Below the pieces are notes generated by a model that saw nothing but the letters and a program-made list of their open reading frames with translations, searched no databases and had not been told where the DNA came from. The translations under genes were made by a program, and so were the position numbers. Below are positions 50,201-60,480 of a stretch of DNA of 64,000 nt, piece by piece. Each line of letters begins with the position of its first letter. The stretch's first letter is position 1. The stretch is from Sipunculus nudus (taxonomy: Eukaryota; Annelida; Sipuncula; Golfingiida; Sipunculidae): assembly GCA_026874595.1 (NCBI GenBank), contig CM049320.1, positions 51,846,714-51,910,713 on the forward strand. The letters run 5' to 3'.

Positions 50201-53200
50201 ACTCTACAACACTATAAAGTTCTGTACTTACTAATATATAATCAAATAACCTTTGCCCCACATGAGTTATGCATGTAAACATCCCGACTAAGTCGGGGCA
50301 GCTCTGCCGTTGAGTATATGTACATTCAATGAGCATCACAAATTGTGTAAAGAGAATCCAAAATTATAAATTTTACAGTTTTTTTAGAGTTTCTGCTTAT
50401 ACTAAAGGTATCTGTACGAAAGTCATCCCCAATGCCAGTGTATTCTCATTCATCTTTTTTTTTTAAATCTCGCAAATGACCAAGTCTGGCATTTAAATCA
50501 CCTATTATAATAATACGAAGTCTCAATGATGGGAAATGATTCTGTTATAATATATTTTAATCTTAAAATGCCATCACTTTTTTTCCTACTTTTTTCCACT
50601 TTTCATAATACAATATAAAGCCTTCTGGGTGAATATATGCACACACCAACAATACGTCTTTATCAAGCTCTAATGAGTTCCCATCAAAAGTGAGTGCAAT
50701 AATATCTGTGTATTTATACACTTTTATGATTTTAAAATTACAGGATCTCCTTATGCACACAAGGATTCCTCTTCGAGACATTTTACTTCTTGAATTACAA
50801 AAACAATGTGCCAAACAGTACCACAAGTCTCTACAAATTCGAAGAATATCACACACATTCACCTCATATTTAAATTCCGGTAAATGCTGTTTTTTTTAAC
50901 TACTAAGAAGGTCCAATTATCTACATTTCTGATTGGATCAATTTGTGAAGGTGTGCTTAACTGTCTGGTAGTTGCTGCAAAAGGTGAGTTAAAACAAGGT
51001 GCAGTTAGATCCAAAGAATTGTCTTGTTGTCCATCGTCACTGCAATCATGGTTAGTATGTGTGTGGGGTGCAGTGCAAAAAGTGGGTGCTTCATGTACTT
51101 TAAGACCCTGTCACATTAGCACTGTGTGGGCTACACGGGCTTTCCTGCACGAACAATTCTGCGGGCATGCCAAGATTTGGAGCGGTTTCGTGTGGCACTT
51201 CCCTGATTGATCCGTGGTACCTGCGTGGGCCTTGCGTGTGCTCCCTGGATATGCGGGCCAGGCTCGTGAGAGCTTACAGACAGGTAAGTGTTAGCTACTC
51301 GACAAACAAGGGCACTGCGGGTTACCTGCGTGCAAGCTACGTGACACCTGCGTGGGAGTTGCCTGCAAGGCGCAAGGGTTGCGTATGCCATTAGCGGACC
51401 TATCAATGCAGGTCGGGTGGAGAGTTAATCAAATCTCAGCCAGATTTCATAGTCGCAGAACGCCAGCAACTTGCCCCCACCCAGTCATCAGTTTACCGGC
51501 AGGAAGGCAGTAACTGGCCCTCAACATGTCCTTACGTTCCTCGTATACCTCGCTCTATGCCCGCAGTAGACGGGCTACACGCAGGTTGGTGTTACCTGCA
51601 CCGTTCCTTGGCAGCAAAACGCACGTTCTAGCCCGCATCTGACACGCGCTAGCGCAAAATTGCCACAGGGCCACGGCAAATGAACTTTCTTCAAGCGGAT
51701 TAACTGCCTGTGATTTGCGGCCGCAGCGGGCCTCTGGGTGGTGTTCTGCGTGGACTTAACGGGCAAACTCCAGCAGCTTAAGGCCCTGTCACATTAGCAC
51801 AGCGTGGACCATACGGGATTGTTGCCCGCATAAGTTTATTGCACGCAGGAAAGATTGTGCGGGCTGGCCAAGATTTGGGTAAGATTCGCGTGGAACTTGT
51901 CCATTGGATATGTTGAATCTGCGTGGACCTTGCGTTTGCGGGCTAGGCGCGCGAGAGCTTAGAGACCGTGTTAGCTCCGAACCTCACTGCGGGTTATCTG
52001 CGTTCCAGCTCCGGGTCACATACGGGGGAGTTGCCTGCAAGGCGCGAGAGTTGTGTATGCCGGTAGCGGGATTATATATACGGCAGGGGTAGTCGCAGAA
52101 CGCCATTAATTTACCCGCAGCAAGCCCTCAGATTTCCAACAGGAAGTAACTGGCTCTCAACATGCCCTCGCGCACCTCGTATACCTTGCTTCATGCCTGT
52201 AGAAATGACCAGGTACACACGCAGGTCGGCAGTACCGACACCGTTTCACGGCTAACAGACATTCTTTAAGCGGGTATCTGCCTGTGACTTGTGGCGGCTA
52301 CGAACTCCCGCAGCTAACACGGACCACGTTTTGAACATGTTCAAAACTTGGCTGCGGGCAATTCGGACTTCCGTGCGCACCTGCGGGCAAGTCCGGATCA
52401 GATCCGAGCTAGATACTGCCAGGTCCGTGCCAACTGCGGGGAGCTACGGGAAGCAAAAACTGTCACCCGTTAGTTGCACGCAGTGCTTTTGTGACAGGGG
52501 CTTTACCTGGACCAAGATTTGGCTGCTTTGCCAGCCTCCGAGGCTCCTCTATTTGTTCACCATGTGACCCTTACATGCTTGAGCATCGGGCCTTCAACGT
52601 CCTTAGGGCTGGGTGGTTTCTTCGGGCCTTGGTTCAGCTCAAAATCCCCCCCCCCCCATCCTGCGTCAACAACATCGCCAGCTGTGTTGCCAAACGCAAT
52701 GCTAAACTCAGGGTTTTTACAGCGAATTTTATTTTTTAGCGTGGCTGTACAAGACAGTCAATTCGGGCCCGCCAAATGTATGTGCTGACACCCATATTAA
52801 TGTAACTCCTAGATATATGTTCTTAAAAGTAAAAGGTGATGTAAAAGCCTCAAAACAAAATCAAAACTTAACTTTTTGCAAAAATGTGTAAACTACCCCT
52901 GTACCGTCAAGCCAAAAAGTAAACTTTCGTACCGGTAAAGAATCATATCGAAAATGAGTCAAATGTCGTATTGATACTATCGTATCGGTAAAGAATGAAT
53001 TATCTTGTCGATAATTAGTCAACTGTCGTAACGATACAGAGTCAACTTTGGTTCGATACAAATTCGTCCATCGTATCGGTTCTAAGTCAACTATCGTATC
53101 GATACAGATTCAAGTATCGTATCGATGCAGATTCAACTACCGTGTCGGTCCAGAGTCAACTATCGTATCGGTACAGAGTCAACTTTTGTATCGAAACAGA

Positions 53201-53881
53201 GTCAATAATCGATGTCATTGTATTGATATGTTAACTATATATGACCATTCAAAAACGTTTGACATTCGCTGAATTCTAAATAGTTTTAATGAATTCTCCG
53301 GCAACGATTTGTGATTCGAAAGCGTAAAAATCTCATATCAATTCATAATTGCCGGATAAAACCACGATTGTTTCGAACATTTATTCCGTGTAATATACAC
53401 TCATGCAGCTGAATTGAATCTTTGTGATTTAACCTTTAAAGCATGCCTACTTAGTGAAACATTTGGAAGAAAATTTGAACCAGTAGTGATTAGGTTGAGA
53501 TGAAGGTCGATTCTCACAAACATCTCGAAAACAAATTGGTCAAAGTTGAAAGGCTCACAGAGCTCATTGTCTGTGATATCTTAACCAAAGGTTATAACTT
53601 ATAGCTTATTTCCTTTAAATATAAAGAAAGTATTAACTATAAATTATTGCAAATGTTTCTCACGTTCTCTTATAATTGAAAAAAAAATATATTTTGTCAG
53701 GAACATGTCGTTTGCAGCAAAAGGTTCTGCTGTTGCATAAGAAAAAAAGGAAAAAATTCAAGCTTACCTTCTCACTTTGGCTGCTTCGTTGCCTATATTC
53801 AAGGTCAAAGAATATACAGATGGTTAAAGCTATGAATAAGACAACAGCCTGTCTTTTCGAGCCAAGACCAAACAAATGCAT
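43836..53881 (-). CDS. METTL24-like: METTL24-like methyltransferase, six exons, possibly impaired (unit B)
   Basis: Exons, in coding order: 53881-53768, 47066-46925, 46435-46346, 45515-45441, 44954-44816, 44111-43836. Exon 2 is 142 nt against 143 in unit A (one T fewer in GAGTTTTCT|GTGGGT), so joining to the same acceptor as A (AAAG|GCTAG) would create a stop at once. A second AG five bases further (GCTAG|GTCACC) would restore the frame with loss of two residues near GH.GNGGWEVCLD. Other changes from A include Ser150Pro, Thr187Lys, Lys to Asn in FKLANSLEDSG, and CFFG for YSFG. The signal anchor (MHLFGLGSKRQAVVLFIALT) is kept. It is either a gene with a shifted splice site or a young pseudogene. 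Confidence 0.75.
44194..44290. repeat. (TA)n(GA)n microsatellite in methyltransferase intron 5, unit B
   Basis: Equivalent of 16177-16262, with a GAGCGAGA interruption. Confidence 0.96.
45598..45900. mobile_element. MITE with terminal inverted repeats, unit B
   Basis: Same 303-bp element as 17568-17870; the right end has two substitutions (GATAACCGTACC against GAGAACCATACC), so the symmetry is decaying here. Confidence 0.83.
47243..47317. repeat. Short ATCGAT-type minisatellite block, unit B
   Basis: Equivalent of 19214-19292; contains CAACTATCGTATCGATACAG. Confidence 0.8.
47840..50900 (-). mobile_element. LINE ORF2 remnant, unit B
   Basis: The endonuclease N-terminal part (50862-50563) reads GILVCIRRSCNFKIIKVYKY, then DIIALTFDGNSLELDKDVLL and CAYIHPEG. 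Its C-terminal part (50339-50070) reads FDYILVSTELYSVVESF and SDHFPVMCTLKLK. This is the apurinic-type endonuclease of CR1/jockey-like LINEs, with the catalytic SDH block retained. The C-terminal tail at 48015-47830 (DLRKKYLPKG, FIKLLNIVNSYKTLNKAAY, FHCLKKR) matches the end of ORF2 in that group. The RT core between is decayed. Confidence 0.87.
51100..52508. mobile_element. GC-rich nested TIR-element cluster, unit B
   Basis: Left end AAGACCCTGTCACATTAGCA at ~51102, second left end GGCCCTGTCACATTAGCACA at ~51783. The right end near 52480-52508 reads CGCAGTGCTTTTGTGACAGG. Only one copy of the ~175-bp 3'-terminal segment is present (three in unit A). It ends directly against LINE ORF1 N-terminal sequence at ~52525. 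Confidence 0.72.
52525..52800 (-). mobile_element. LINE ORF1 N-terminus with decayed 2A-like motif, unit B
   Basis: The - strand reads LSCTATLKNKIRCKNPEF, then GNTAGDVVDAGW and, at 52646-52623, DFELNQGP followed by KKPPSPKDVEGP. The D-x-E-x-N-x-G-P pattern is the ribosome-skipping 2A signature, known at the start of ORF1 in several invertebrate CR1-type LINEs. Here Pro is Gln and Val/Ile is Phe, and a stop lies upstream, so it is dead. Unit A lacks the motif but keeps the ORF1 C-terminal domain, which B lacks. Confidence 0.7.
52911..53210. repeat. ~23-bp minisatellite (TATCGATA core), unit B
   Basis: Same array as 26030-26320 with about one more unit; repeat phrase GAGTCAACTATCGTATCGGT. Confidence 0.9.
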
Positions 53882-53986
53882 TGTCTGTGAATAATTAAGA
53901 AAAGAACACATTGTAATAAAACTACTACATATATGGACGTAGTTCTAGCTTGAAGTTACTGTCATCTTGTTCTAACAGTTGAACAA

Positions 53987-54032
<46 letters not shown>

Positions 54033-54270
54033 CATAACTGTCACGTAATTTATAGTCTAGCACATTTGTGCTATCAGACAAGTCTAATCAGATGTTAGAC
54101 AATGAAAAAAAAGTTGTTTGTGCTGAATCGCGATTAAATCTTGCCTGAACTGACACTCCGTATTGATTCAAAGGGAAACGCTATACAATATAGATAGAGA
54201 TAAAAGTTTATGCATGCATGTACGTTATAGGCCTTACATTGTGTTGCGTTTGCTGAGCAGGTACACGTAT
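53882..54270. other. Upstream region of methyltransferase gene, unit B
   Basis: Equivalent of 27030-27420 with a (TA)n tract at 53990-54029. Nothing else recognised. Confidence 0.5.
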
Positions 54271-54527
54271 GTATGACTGGTCAAATGCGAGTTTGAAAAA
54301 AACATGTTAAAGAAAATGACGAATGAGACTGAAAGTGACCGCCATGTTCAACTCATCGAAAATATATTAATGTGAAACATGCTTTGCTTATAAAAAGCTT
54401 AAAAACAGAATAATGTTGAGACTGACATATTTATATATAGATATACAAATACTTTAAATAATCAAAACCATTTTTAATGAAAAGGTTTTCAAAATACAAT
54501 GCAGTATCACTCAGGTAAACTATCCGC

Positions 54528-54529
<2 letters not shown>

Positions 54530-54565
<36 letters not shown>

Positions 54566-54584
54566 GAGAGAGAGGGAGGGAGAT
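54530..54584. repeat. (CA)n(TA)n(GA)n microsatellite; pogo empty site, unit C
   Basis: Left flank ACTATCCGCCACACAC matches the sequence before 301 in A, and right flank GAGATGTAAGAATAGCCATG matches 1494-1516. The 1050-bp pogo element and one of the two TA tracts are absent. Confidence 0.9.
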
Positions 54585-54735
54585 GTAAGAATAGCCATGT
54601 TCGTTATTTGTTTGGAGAAATGGATCATGAATACACAGAAAAAGTAGGTTCACAGCCGATTAAGTTGAGCCCACGACCTTTCGACCAAGAGACGGTAAAT
54701 ATTTAAAATATACATATATATATGACTCTTCTCAG

Positions 54736-54876
54736 GAAATGGTTGAAACGTACCTATCTTTCGACGCGTAATATCCCCGGGCCACCTAGATATTTTCGAA
54801 AAGTGCGCGCGTTTCGAATTGAAACGATTTTTGGAAGGAAACACAGGAAAAGCAATAAGGCTTCCTCGTCCTACCA
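54736..54876 (+). pseudogene. Truncated sulfotransferase exon-2 fragment, unit C copy 1
   Basis: Starts at an intact-looking acceptor (TTCTCAG|GAAATGG) and matches the first ~140 bp of exon 2 (TTTTCGAAAAGTGCGCGCGT; TTTTTGGAAGGAAACACAGG) up to the CGTCCNAAC/TACC point, then ends at an A-rich stretch. No exon 1 and no PAPS-motif segment. Frameshifted. Confidence 0.88.
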
Positions 54877-55276
54877 AAAAAAAAATTATGTTTTCTGTGC
54901 GTTGTAATATAAGAATGATCAGTGAACACATTTCGAATATTACAACGAATCTTTTAGATAATGCTGATATTTCACCAATATAACATTTGACATGTTGATT
55001 ACAAAGATCCTATGGTACAAACTTAAAATACTTTTGTTCAAAATATAAGTAGAATACTTATTCTGTTTTTTTTTAAAATAAAATTTCAGTGAGGTAGATG
55101 AATGCGTTGACAGGAAATGGAACCTATTATGTAGCCCTACCACCCATGCTGTGTGAGAGCCTTAGAACATCTTTGAGATTGTCAACAGCTGTTTCGGAGT
55201 CATGCAATCCGATAATCATGATAGGTATTTTCTTGGTAGGCTTAGTTCAAACACTCTCTGTAATATTCTCCTTCGG

Positions 55277-55328
<52 letters not shown>

Positions 55329-55439
55329 TCCTTAATATATATTTTTATATTTATGGATAGATCTGCAGGTTTTCTGCAAGCAACAACTACTAGAGTGCTC
55401 TATCGCATTTCACCAGAGCTTTAAATTATACAAAATGAC
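54877..55439. other. Unassigned segment, unit C
   Basis: Mostly AT-rich with a (TA)n tract at 55278-55325. A short stretch at 55180-55250 (CAGCTGTTTCGGAGTCATGC) is a diverged 5'-flank module. The open frame at 55098-55424 spans the TA tract and is not credible as a gene. Confidence 0.5.
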
Positions 55440-56317
55440 GACGAATCAAGTATTTTTAGACATTTTACTATTACGTAGTTTGGTGCAACATGTTGCTGCA
55501 CTCGTCAGGTAATGCTGTCTGGCTGAAGTGGACTAGATCATACCGGTATATTAGTGTTACAGAGATATGGGACCTTGAATGTTTATATGTTACTAATTTC
55601 ATAGTTTAAAACTCAGTCTTCATATATATGGAAGCATAGGTCCCCAGGTTTGTAACTTTAAAACAGGGCGTCTTTAATTTGGAAGACGACCCTATCTGTT
55701 CATTATGGTTTAAATGCGGACACGTTAATAAACAATTATATGTAAACATACTGGAGAATGAGTCGCACGACATCGCTACATCTTTCACTACAAACCCTTT
55801 TTATATGAATACCATAATAAAGGCCACTTTCTGATAAATGATTTACTTTAGTTTTAAAGTCTTCAAATAAAAGTAGCATTAGCCATTATACTTTAATTCA
55901 CGTGTTTGTTTTCATTTATTTTCCTTATAATGGGAGAGTCGTAACAAGACATGCAGCAAAAGCTTCTTATATTCTTTTCAAAGTAAAAATAATTTTAATT
56001 ATTTTCACATGAGAATAATTGTAAAACGAGTATTGTATATTACTACAGGTGATGTTTAATCCCTTCATAATGAAATATTTCTTTACTATACATGGACTAG
56101 GAGGGATAAACGAATAAATATGTATATATTGTATAGACATGTATCCGGCAACCGATTTCTTGCCAAACTGTTCAAAACAATATTTTTCAAGAACCTAGGT
56201 AGCAGTAAAAAGCGTTGTTTACTACATGTTTTCACTAAACGGAAGTAATAAGTTGATGAATGATGTTTATTTAAAAAAATGTTTGACAAATGTTTAGAAA
56301 TATATATATAAGATATA

Positions 56318-56364
<47 letters not shown>

Positions 56365-57360
56365 CATATGCACATATGTTTTGGTACCTGAACTGCAAAG
56401 GCCCTGAATAATAAGTGCACATTTTCCATTTACAACTGCACAAACAGGGTTAATTAAATGTTTAAATATATCCTGTACTCAAATTATCATTTCTCATTCT
56501 AAAGTATCAAAATATTCAGAGCCCCACATTTTCCCTGCGGTCTTTATAGAAAAATATGTACCAAAACCTTTTAACTTTGAGCTTTACGTCTCATTCTGCC
56601 TGCCTGTTGGTCCAGTTTACGTCTTCTTCCTGCCAGTGATTCATGTATTAAAATCAGCTATTTCGGAGTCAAGCAATACTAACAATCATAATAGGTACCA
56701 GTATCAGCCCATTCTTGTCTTGATGAAGGGAGCTAGCCTGTTGCTGGAAACCATGACAGTATAGCTGGACTTATATACATAAGTCATGGGCCCAACTTGT
56801 CACCTCTCTTCCTATAAGCAAGTTTCTCGTTAAAAATTAACAAGGGAGCTCATGGTAGGGCCAAATTAAAAAAAAATTCAACTCATAAAAAATAACCAGT
56901 ACAGAGTAAAAAACATTTCCCATTACAAGACTGTTAATATAACAACATATTTGATTCGCTTTGTTGGTGCAAACATGGAGGTTACAAGAACAACTAAACC
57001 TCAGTTGCCTTGTCCATAATTCAAAACATAGCAGGTACGGAGTCATGAATGGACAGTCTCTTATCATAGGGGTTGCCATGCTTCTAGGAGGAAGAACTTA
57101 TGCATAACATCCAAGTTTGCATGAGGTATGACATGGTTATTTTCTATACGAAGAACTAACGAATGCATCATTGCAACTTCACACCAAGCTTGCCGTTTCG
57201 CTTGGTAAGGTTTGTCTCCAACGATAGCTTCTGCCCAATGACTTAAATGACAGTGTGTATCAGTTTCATCAAAGCAGCAGCAGGATTGTAGTATGTCACA
57301 TCTACATACTCATATTAAAATTTAAAGACGTAATTCCACCGCCATTGTTTTCTGGCAGAA
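55440..57360. repeat. Diverged 5' flank of sulfotransferase copy 2, unit C
   Basis: From ~55720 it aligns in order with 11118-12965 (GTAAACATACTGGAGAATGA; CCATTTACAACTGCACAAAC; AGCTTGCCGTTTCGCTTGGT) at visibly lower identity than A against B. (TA)n at 56300-56360. Ends with CTGGCAG two bases before the ATG, again acceptor-like. Confidence 0.8.
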
Positions 57361-58020
57361 ATGTCTCCTTCATTTGCCTTCAACAAAAATGAACCCGTCC
57401 CCTACAGCCTCGAAGGCAAAGAAACCCAGGGTTGACGGTATAAGGTACTGGATCAACACGACACCTGCCAGCATTGAGATGTTTCGACGCATGTCCGTTC
57501 ATGATGGTGATGTGGTCGTATGTGGTTTTCCGAAATCAGGTATTACCAGGTTTGCATGTGTAAGAATTTCCCCACGTTTCCCATTTTGTTTTCCTATGCA
57601 GTGATAGAGGTACTCCTTCAACTCTATAGTGCTTGGAATTTGTGCAAACGTGACTGAAAAACTTTAAAGGTTGTGACAACTGTTGTATGAAATGTTTTCG
57701 TGAAACTAAATGGTAAATGTGCAATTTATTCTGCATTTTAATGTTTTGTTCGTTTATGAGAGACTGTATATATTTAAAATGTATGCCAATGACACTTTTC
57801 AGGAAATGTTTGGATGGTTACTATCCTTCGTGCCATATTTGCCCAGGAACACCTGGATATATTTGAAATGTGCGAGCGTTTCGAATTAGAAATATTTTTG
57901 GATGGAAACACAGAAAAGGCACTAAAGCTGCCTCGTCCAAACATATATATTATAAATAGTTATTATCATATGTTGCCAAGGGATTCTACTGGAGAAAGCC
58001 TAAAATCATCTACATAGTTC
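57361..58020 (+). pseudogene. Sulfotransferase pseudogene, unit C copy 2 (3' end lost)
   Basis: Exon 1 57361-57539 keeps ATG, WINTTPASIEMFRRMSV, GFPKSG and the donor, but has a 1-nt insertion before the VDGIRYW segment. Exon 2 starts at 57803 after TTTTCAG, runs through AQEHLDIFEMCERFELE and ALKLPRPNIYIINSYYHMLP (the catalytic-base His is Asn), then has a 1-nt deletion. It stops matching at 58020, just where the PAPS 3'-phosphate motif would begin. Confidence 0.93.
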
Positions 58021-58204
58021 TACCAGGTTTACATGTGATAGAATTTGCCCACATTTCTAATCTTTTTTTCTATGCAGTGATAATGGTACTCCTTCAACTC
58101 TTCAGTGCTTGGAGTTCGTGCAAACATGACTGAAAAGGTTTACAGGCTGTGAAAACTGTTTTACAAAACTTTCTTCTATGAAAATGATTGATAAATGTGC
58201 AATA
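58021..58204. repeat. Displaced sulfotransferase intron-1 segment
   Basis: Matches intron 1 of the intact gene (TACCAGG..., cf. 13149-13327) but is fused to the middle of exon 2 on its left and to sequence from ~1 kb upstream of the gene (cf. 11962) on its right. Confidence 0.88.
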
Positions 58205-59214
58205 TATGCATGTGCGTATACCGCCTTTCAAGGTCCAATTGTGCTATAATGAAAGAAATATATCATATTAAGTTGGAAATTTTGCCTACCTTCATGAGAT
58301 ATCGCTTGGTAAGATACTGCCTCATCACGATTTAGTATTTCACTGGTCTGGAGACTGTCTTCGTATTGGGACATACATTATATGAACCTTGATGGTTAGG
58401 TCTCAGTGCTTTTAGCTTTTCGTCTCATTCTGCCTGCCTGTTGATTCTTGTATGAAAATCAGCTATTTTGGAGTCAGACAATACCAATATTTGCATTACC
58501 AGGAACAATACATTATGTGTACATATACATCAGTCAAGGGCCCTACTCGTCACATCTTTTCCTATAAGCAAGGTTCTCGTTAAATATTGACAAGGAAGCT
58601 CATGGTAGGGCCAAATACAAATACAATACATCACATAAAAAGTAACCAGCACAGGGTATACATGACGATTCATGACGAATCAACAAGGATACGTGAACCA
58701 AAAACTGAATAGGTTATAGGTTTATAAGCCTGTATACGATATTTTTGTTCCTGATCCCGATTTTTAATTACAAGACCATTAATATAAAAGTAACTAAATA
58801 TTTGATTCTCTTGGTGCCAACGTGGAGGCTACAAGTGCAACAAGACCAGCTCAGTTGCCTGGTTCATAATTAATAAAACAGAAGGTCCGGAGTCCTGAAG
58901 GGACAGAGTCTAATGGTTCAGAGGTTGCCATGCTTATAAGAGGAAGCATCTTATGCATAACATTCAGGTTTGCATGAGGTATGACATGGTTGATTTCTAA
59001 ACGAAGAACTAAGGAGTGCATCAATGCAACTTCACACCAAGCTTGCCGTTTCGCTCGGTAAGGTTCGTCTCCAATGTCAACTTCTGCCCAAAGACTAAAA
59101 TAACAGTGAGTATCAGTTTCATTAAAGTGGGAGCAGGGTTGTAGTATATCACATCTACATACTCATATTAAAATTTTAAAGACGTAATTTCTTCGCCTTC
59201 GCTTTCTTGCAGAA
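58205..59214. repeat. 5' flank of sulfotransferase copy 3, unit C
   Basis: Nearly identical to 11962-12965 and 39973-40976. Begins abruptly at ATGCATGTGCGTATACCGCC. Non-coding. Confidence 0.9.
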
Positions 59215-60354
59215 ATGTCTACTTCAATAGTCTTTAGCAAGAATGAACCCGTCCCGTACAGCTTCGAAGGCAAGGACCACTGGATTGACGGTATACGGTA
59301 CTGGATCAACACGACATCTGCGAGCATTGAGATGTTTCGACACGTCCGTTCATGATGGTGATGTGTTCGTATGTGGTTTTCCGAAATCAGGTATTACCAG
59401 GTCTACATGTGTTAGAATTTCCGCGTTTCCCATTTTTTTTTTATGCAGTGATAATGGTACTCCTTCAACTCTTCAGTGCTTGGAGTTCGTGCAAACGTGA
59501 CTGAAAAGGTTTACAGGCTGTGAAATCTGATTTATAAATTTTTTTATGACACTGAATGGTAAATGTGCAATTTATTCTGCATTAAATGTTTTGATCGTTT
59601 GTAAGAGACTATATATATATAATATATATGCCGATGACAATTTTCAGGCAATGTTTGGATGGTTACCATTCTTCGTGCCGTATTTGCCCAGGAACACCTG
59701 GATATCTTCGAAAAGTCGGAGCGTTTCGAATTCGAACGATTTTTGGAAGGAAACACAGAAAAGGCAATAAAGCTGCCTCGTCCAAACATATATATTATAC
59801 ATAGTTATTATCACATGTTGCCAAGGGAATTCTACTTGAGAAAACCAAAAATCATCTACATAGTTCGGAATCCGAATGATGTAGCAGTGTCATATTACTA
59901 TTTCCATAAGATTGTAGTGGCATTGGGACCTTGGAAGGGAACATAGGATGTATTCTTTGATGCATTTATGAAAGGGGAGGTATTCTTCGGGAATTATTTT
60001 GATCACTTGGTTAGCTTTTTTCCCCACCAAAACGACCCAAATATTTTCTATGTGAGTTATGAAGCCCTAAGAAGAGACCCTTCCCGGTGGATAAGAGATA
60101 TTGCAGAATTCATTGGAAAACCCCTGAATCCAGAGAAATTGGATAAAATCGTAAGGCTAACGGACTTTGATACAATGAAAAAGCATCCGTTCAACCCGAC
60201 TGGATGTACAACCCTGACACCTGGCGGTGAGTTTATGCAATCTGGCAAAGATGGATCCTTGAAACAGCTCTTCACTGAGGGGCAAAACAAACAAATGGAT
60301 GCCATGATAGAAAAGGTGGAAAAGGAGCTGAGTGTTCGGTTTGACTATGATTGA
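59215..60354 (+). pseudogene. Sulfotransferase pseudogene, unit C copy 3
   Basis: Exons 59215-59390 and 59648-60354, splice sites intact and overall nearly identical to the unit A and B genes. Three independent lesions: a 2-nt deletion in exon 1 (CGACAC|GTCCG, ~59345), a nonsense change of Trp159 to TAG at 59944-59946, and loss of conserved residues in the C-terminal motif (FMRSG to FMQSG, GSWKQ to GSLKQ). The downstream open frame 59968-60354 is simply the remainder of exon 2. High identity with multiple lesions implies recent loss of function. Confidence 0.94.
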
Positions 60355-60474
60355 CCCGATTCTTTGTTTTGAATGAAATACGATAAGAAAGAATAGAAAA
60401 CTGTTTTCTGAGTCTTTGATAAATGTGGAAACGATCACCTGTAATGATTCCGTATCTAGTTGTTTCACAATAAT

Positions 60475-60480
60475 AATAAA
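60475..60480 (+). promoter_or_regulatory. Relic polyadenylation signal, unit C
   Basis: AATAAA in the same position as in the intact genes. Confidence 0.5.

Larger units (their letters stand above)
27421..54270. repeat. Tandem cassette, unit B
   Basis: Second full copy of the cassette, beginning with the same TGTCAAAATGCCAGTTTGAC sequence as position 1. It ends near 54270, where the same start sequence recurs in diverged form (CATGTTCAACTCATCG against CATGTTCCACTCATCA). It is slightly shorter than A because its LINE and GC-rich intron segments carry deletions (~850 bp of LINE ORF1 and two 3'-terminal subunits of the TIR cluster are missing). It is longer around 30.5-31.1 kb because of a B-specific insert. 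Confidence 0.95.

Noticed and set aside
55098-55424. 108-codon + strand open frame in unit C
   Set aside because: It spans a (TA)n tract and a decayed flank module; no homologous frame exists in the other units.
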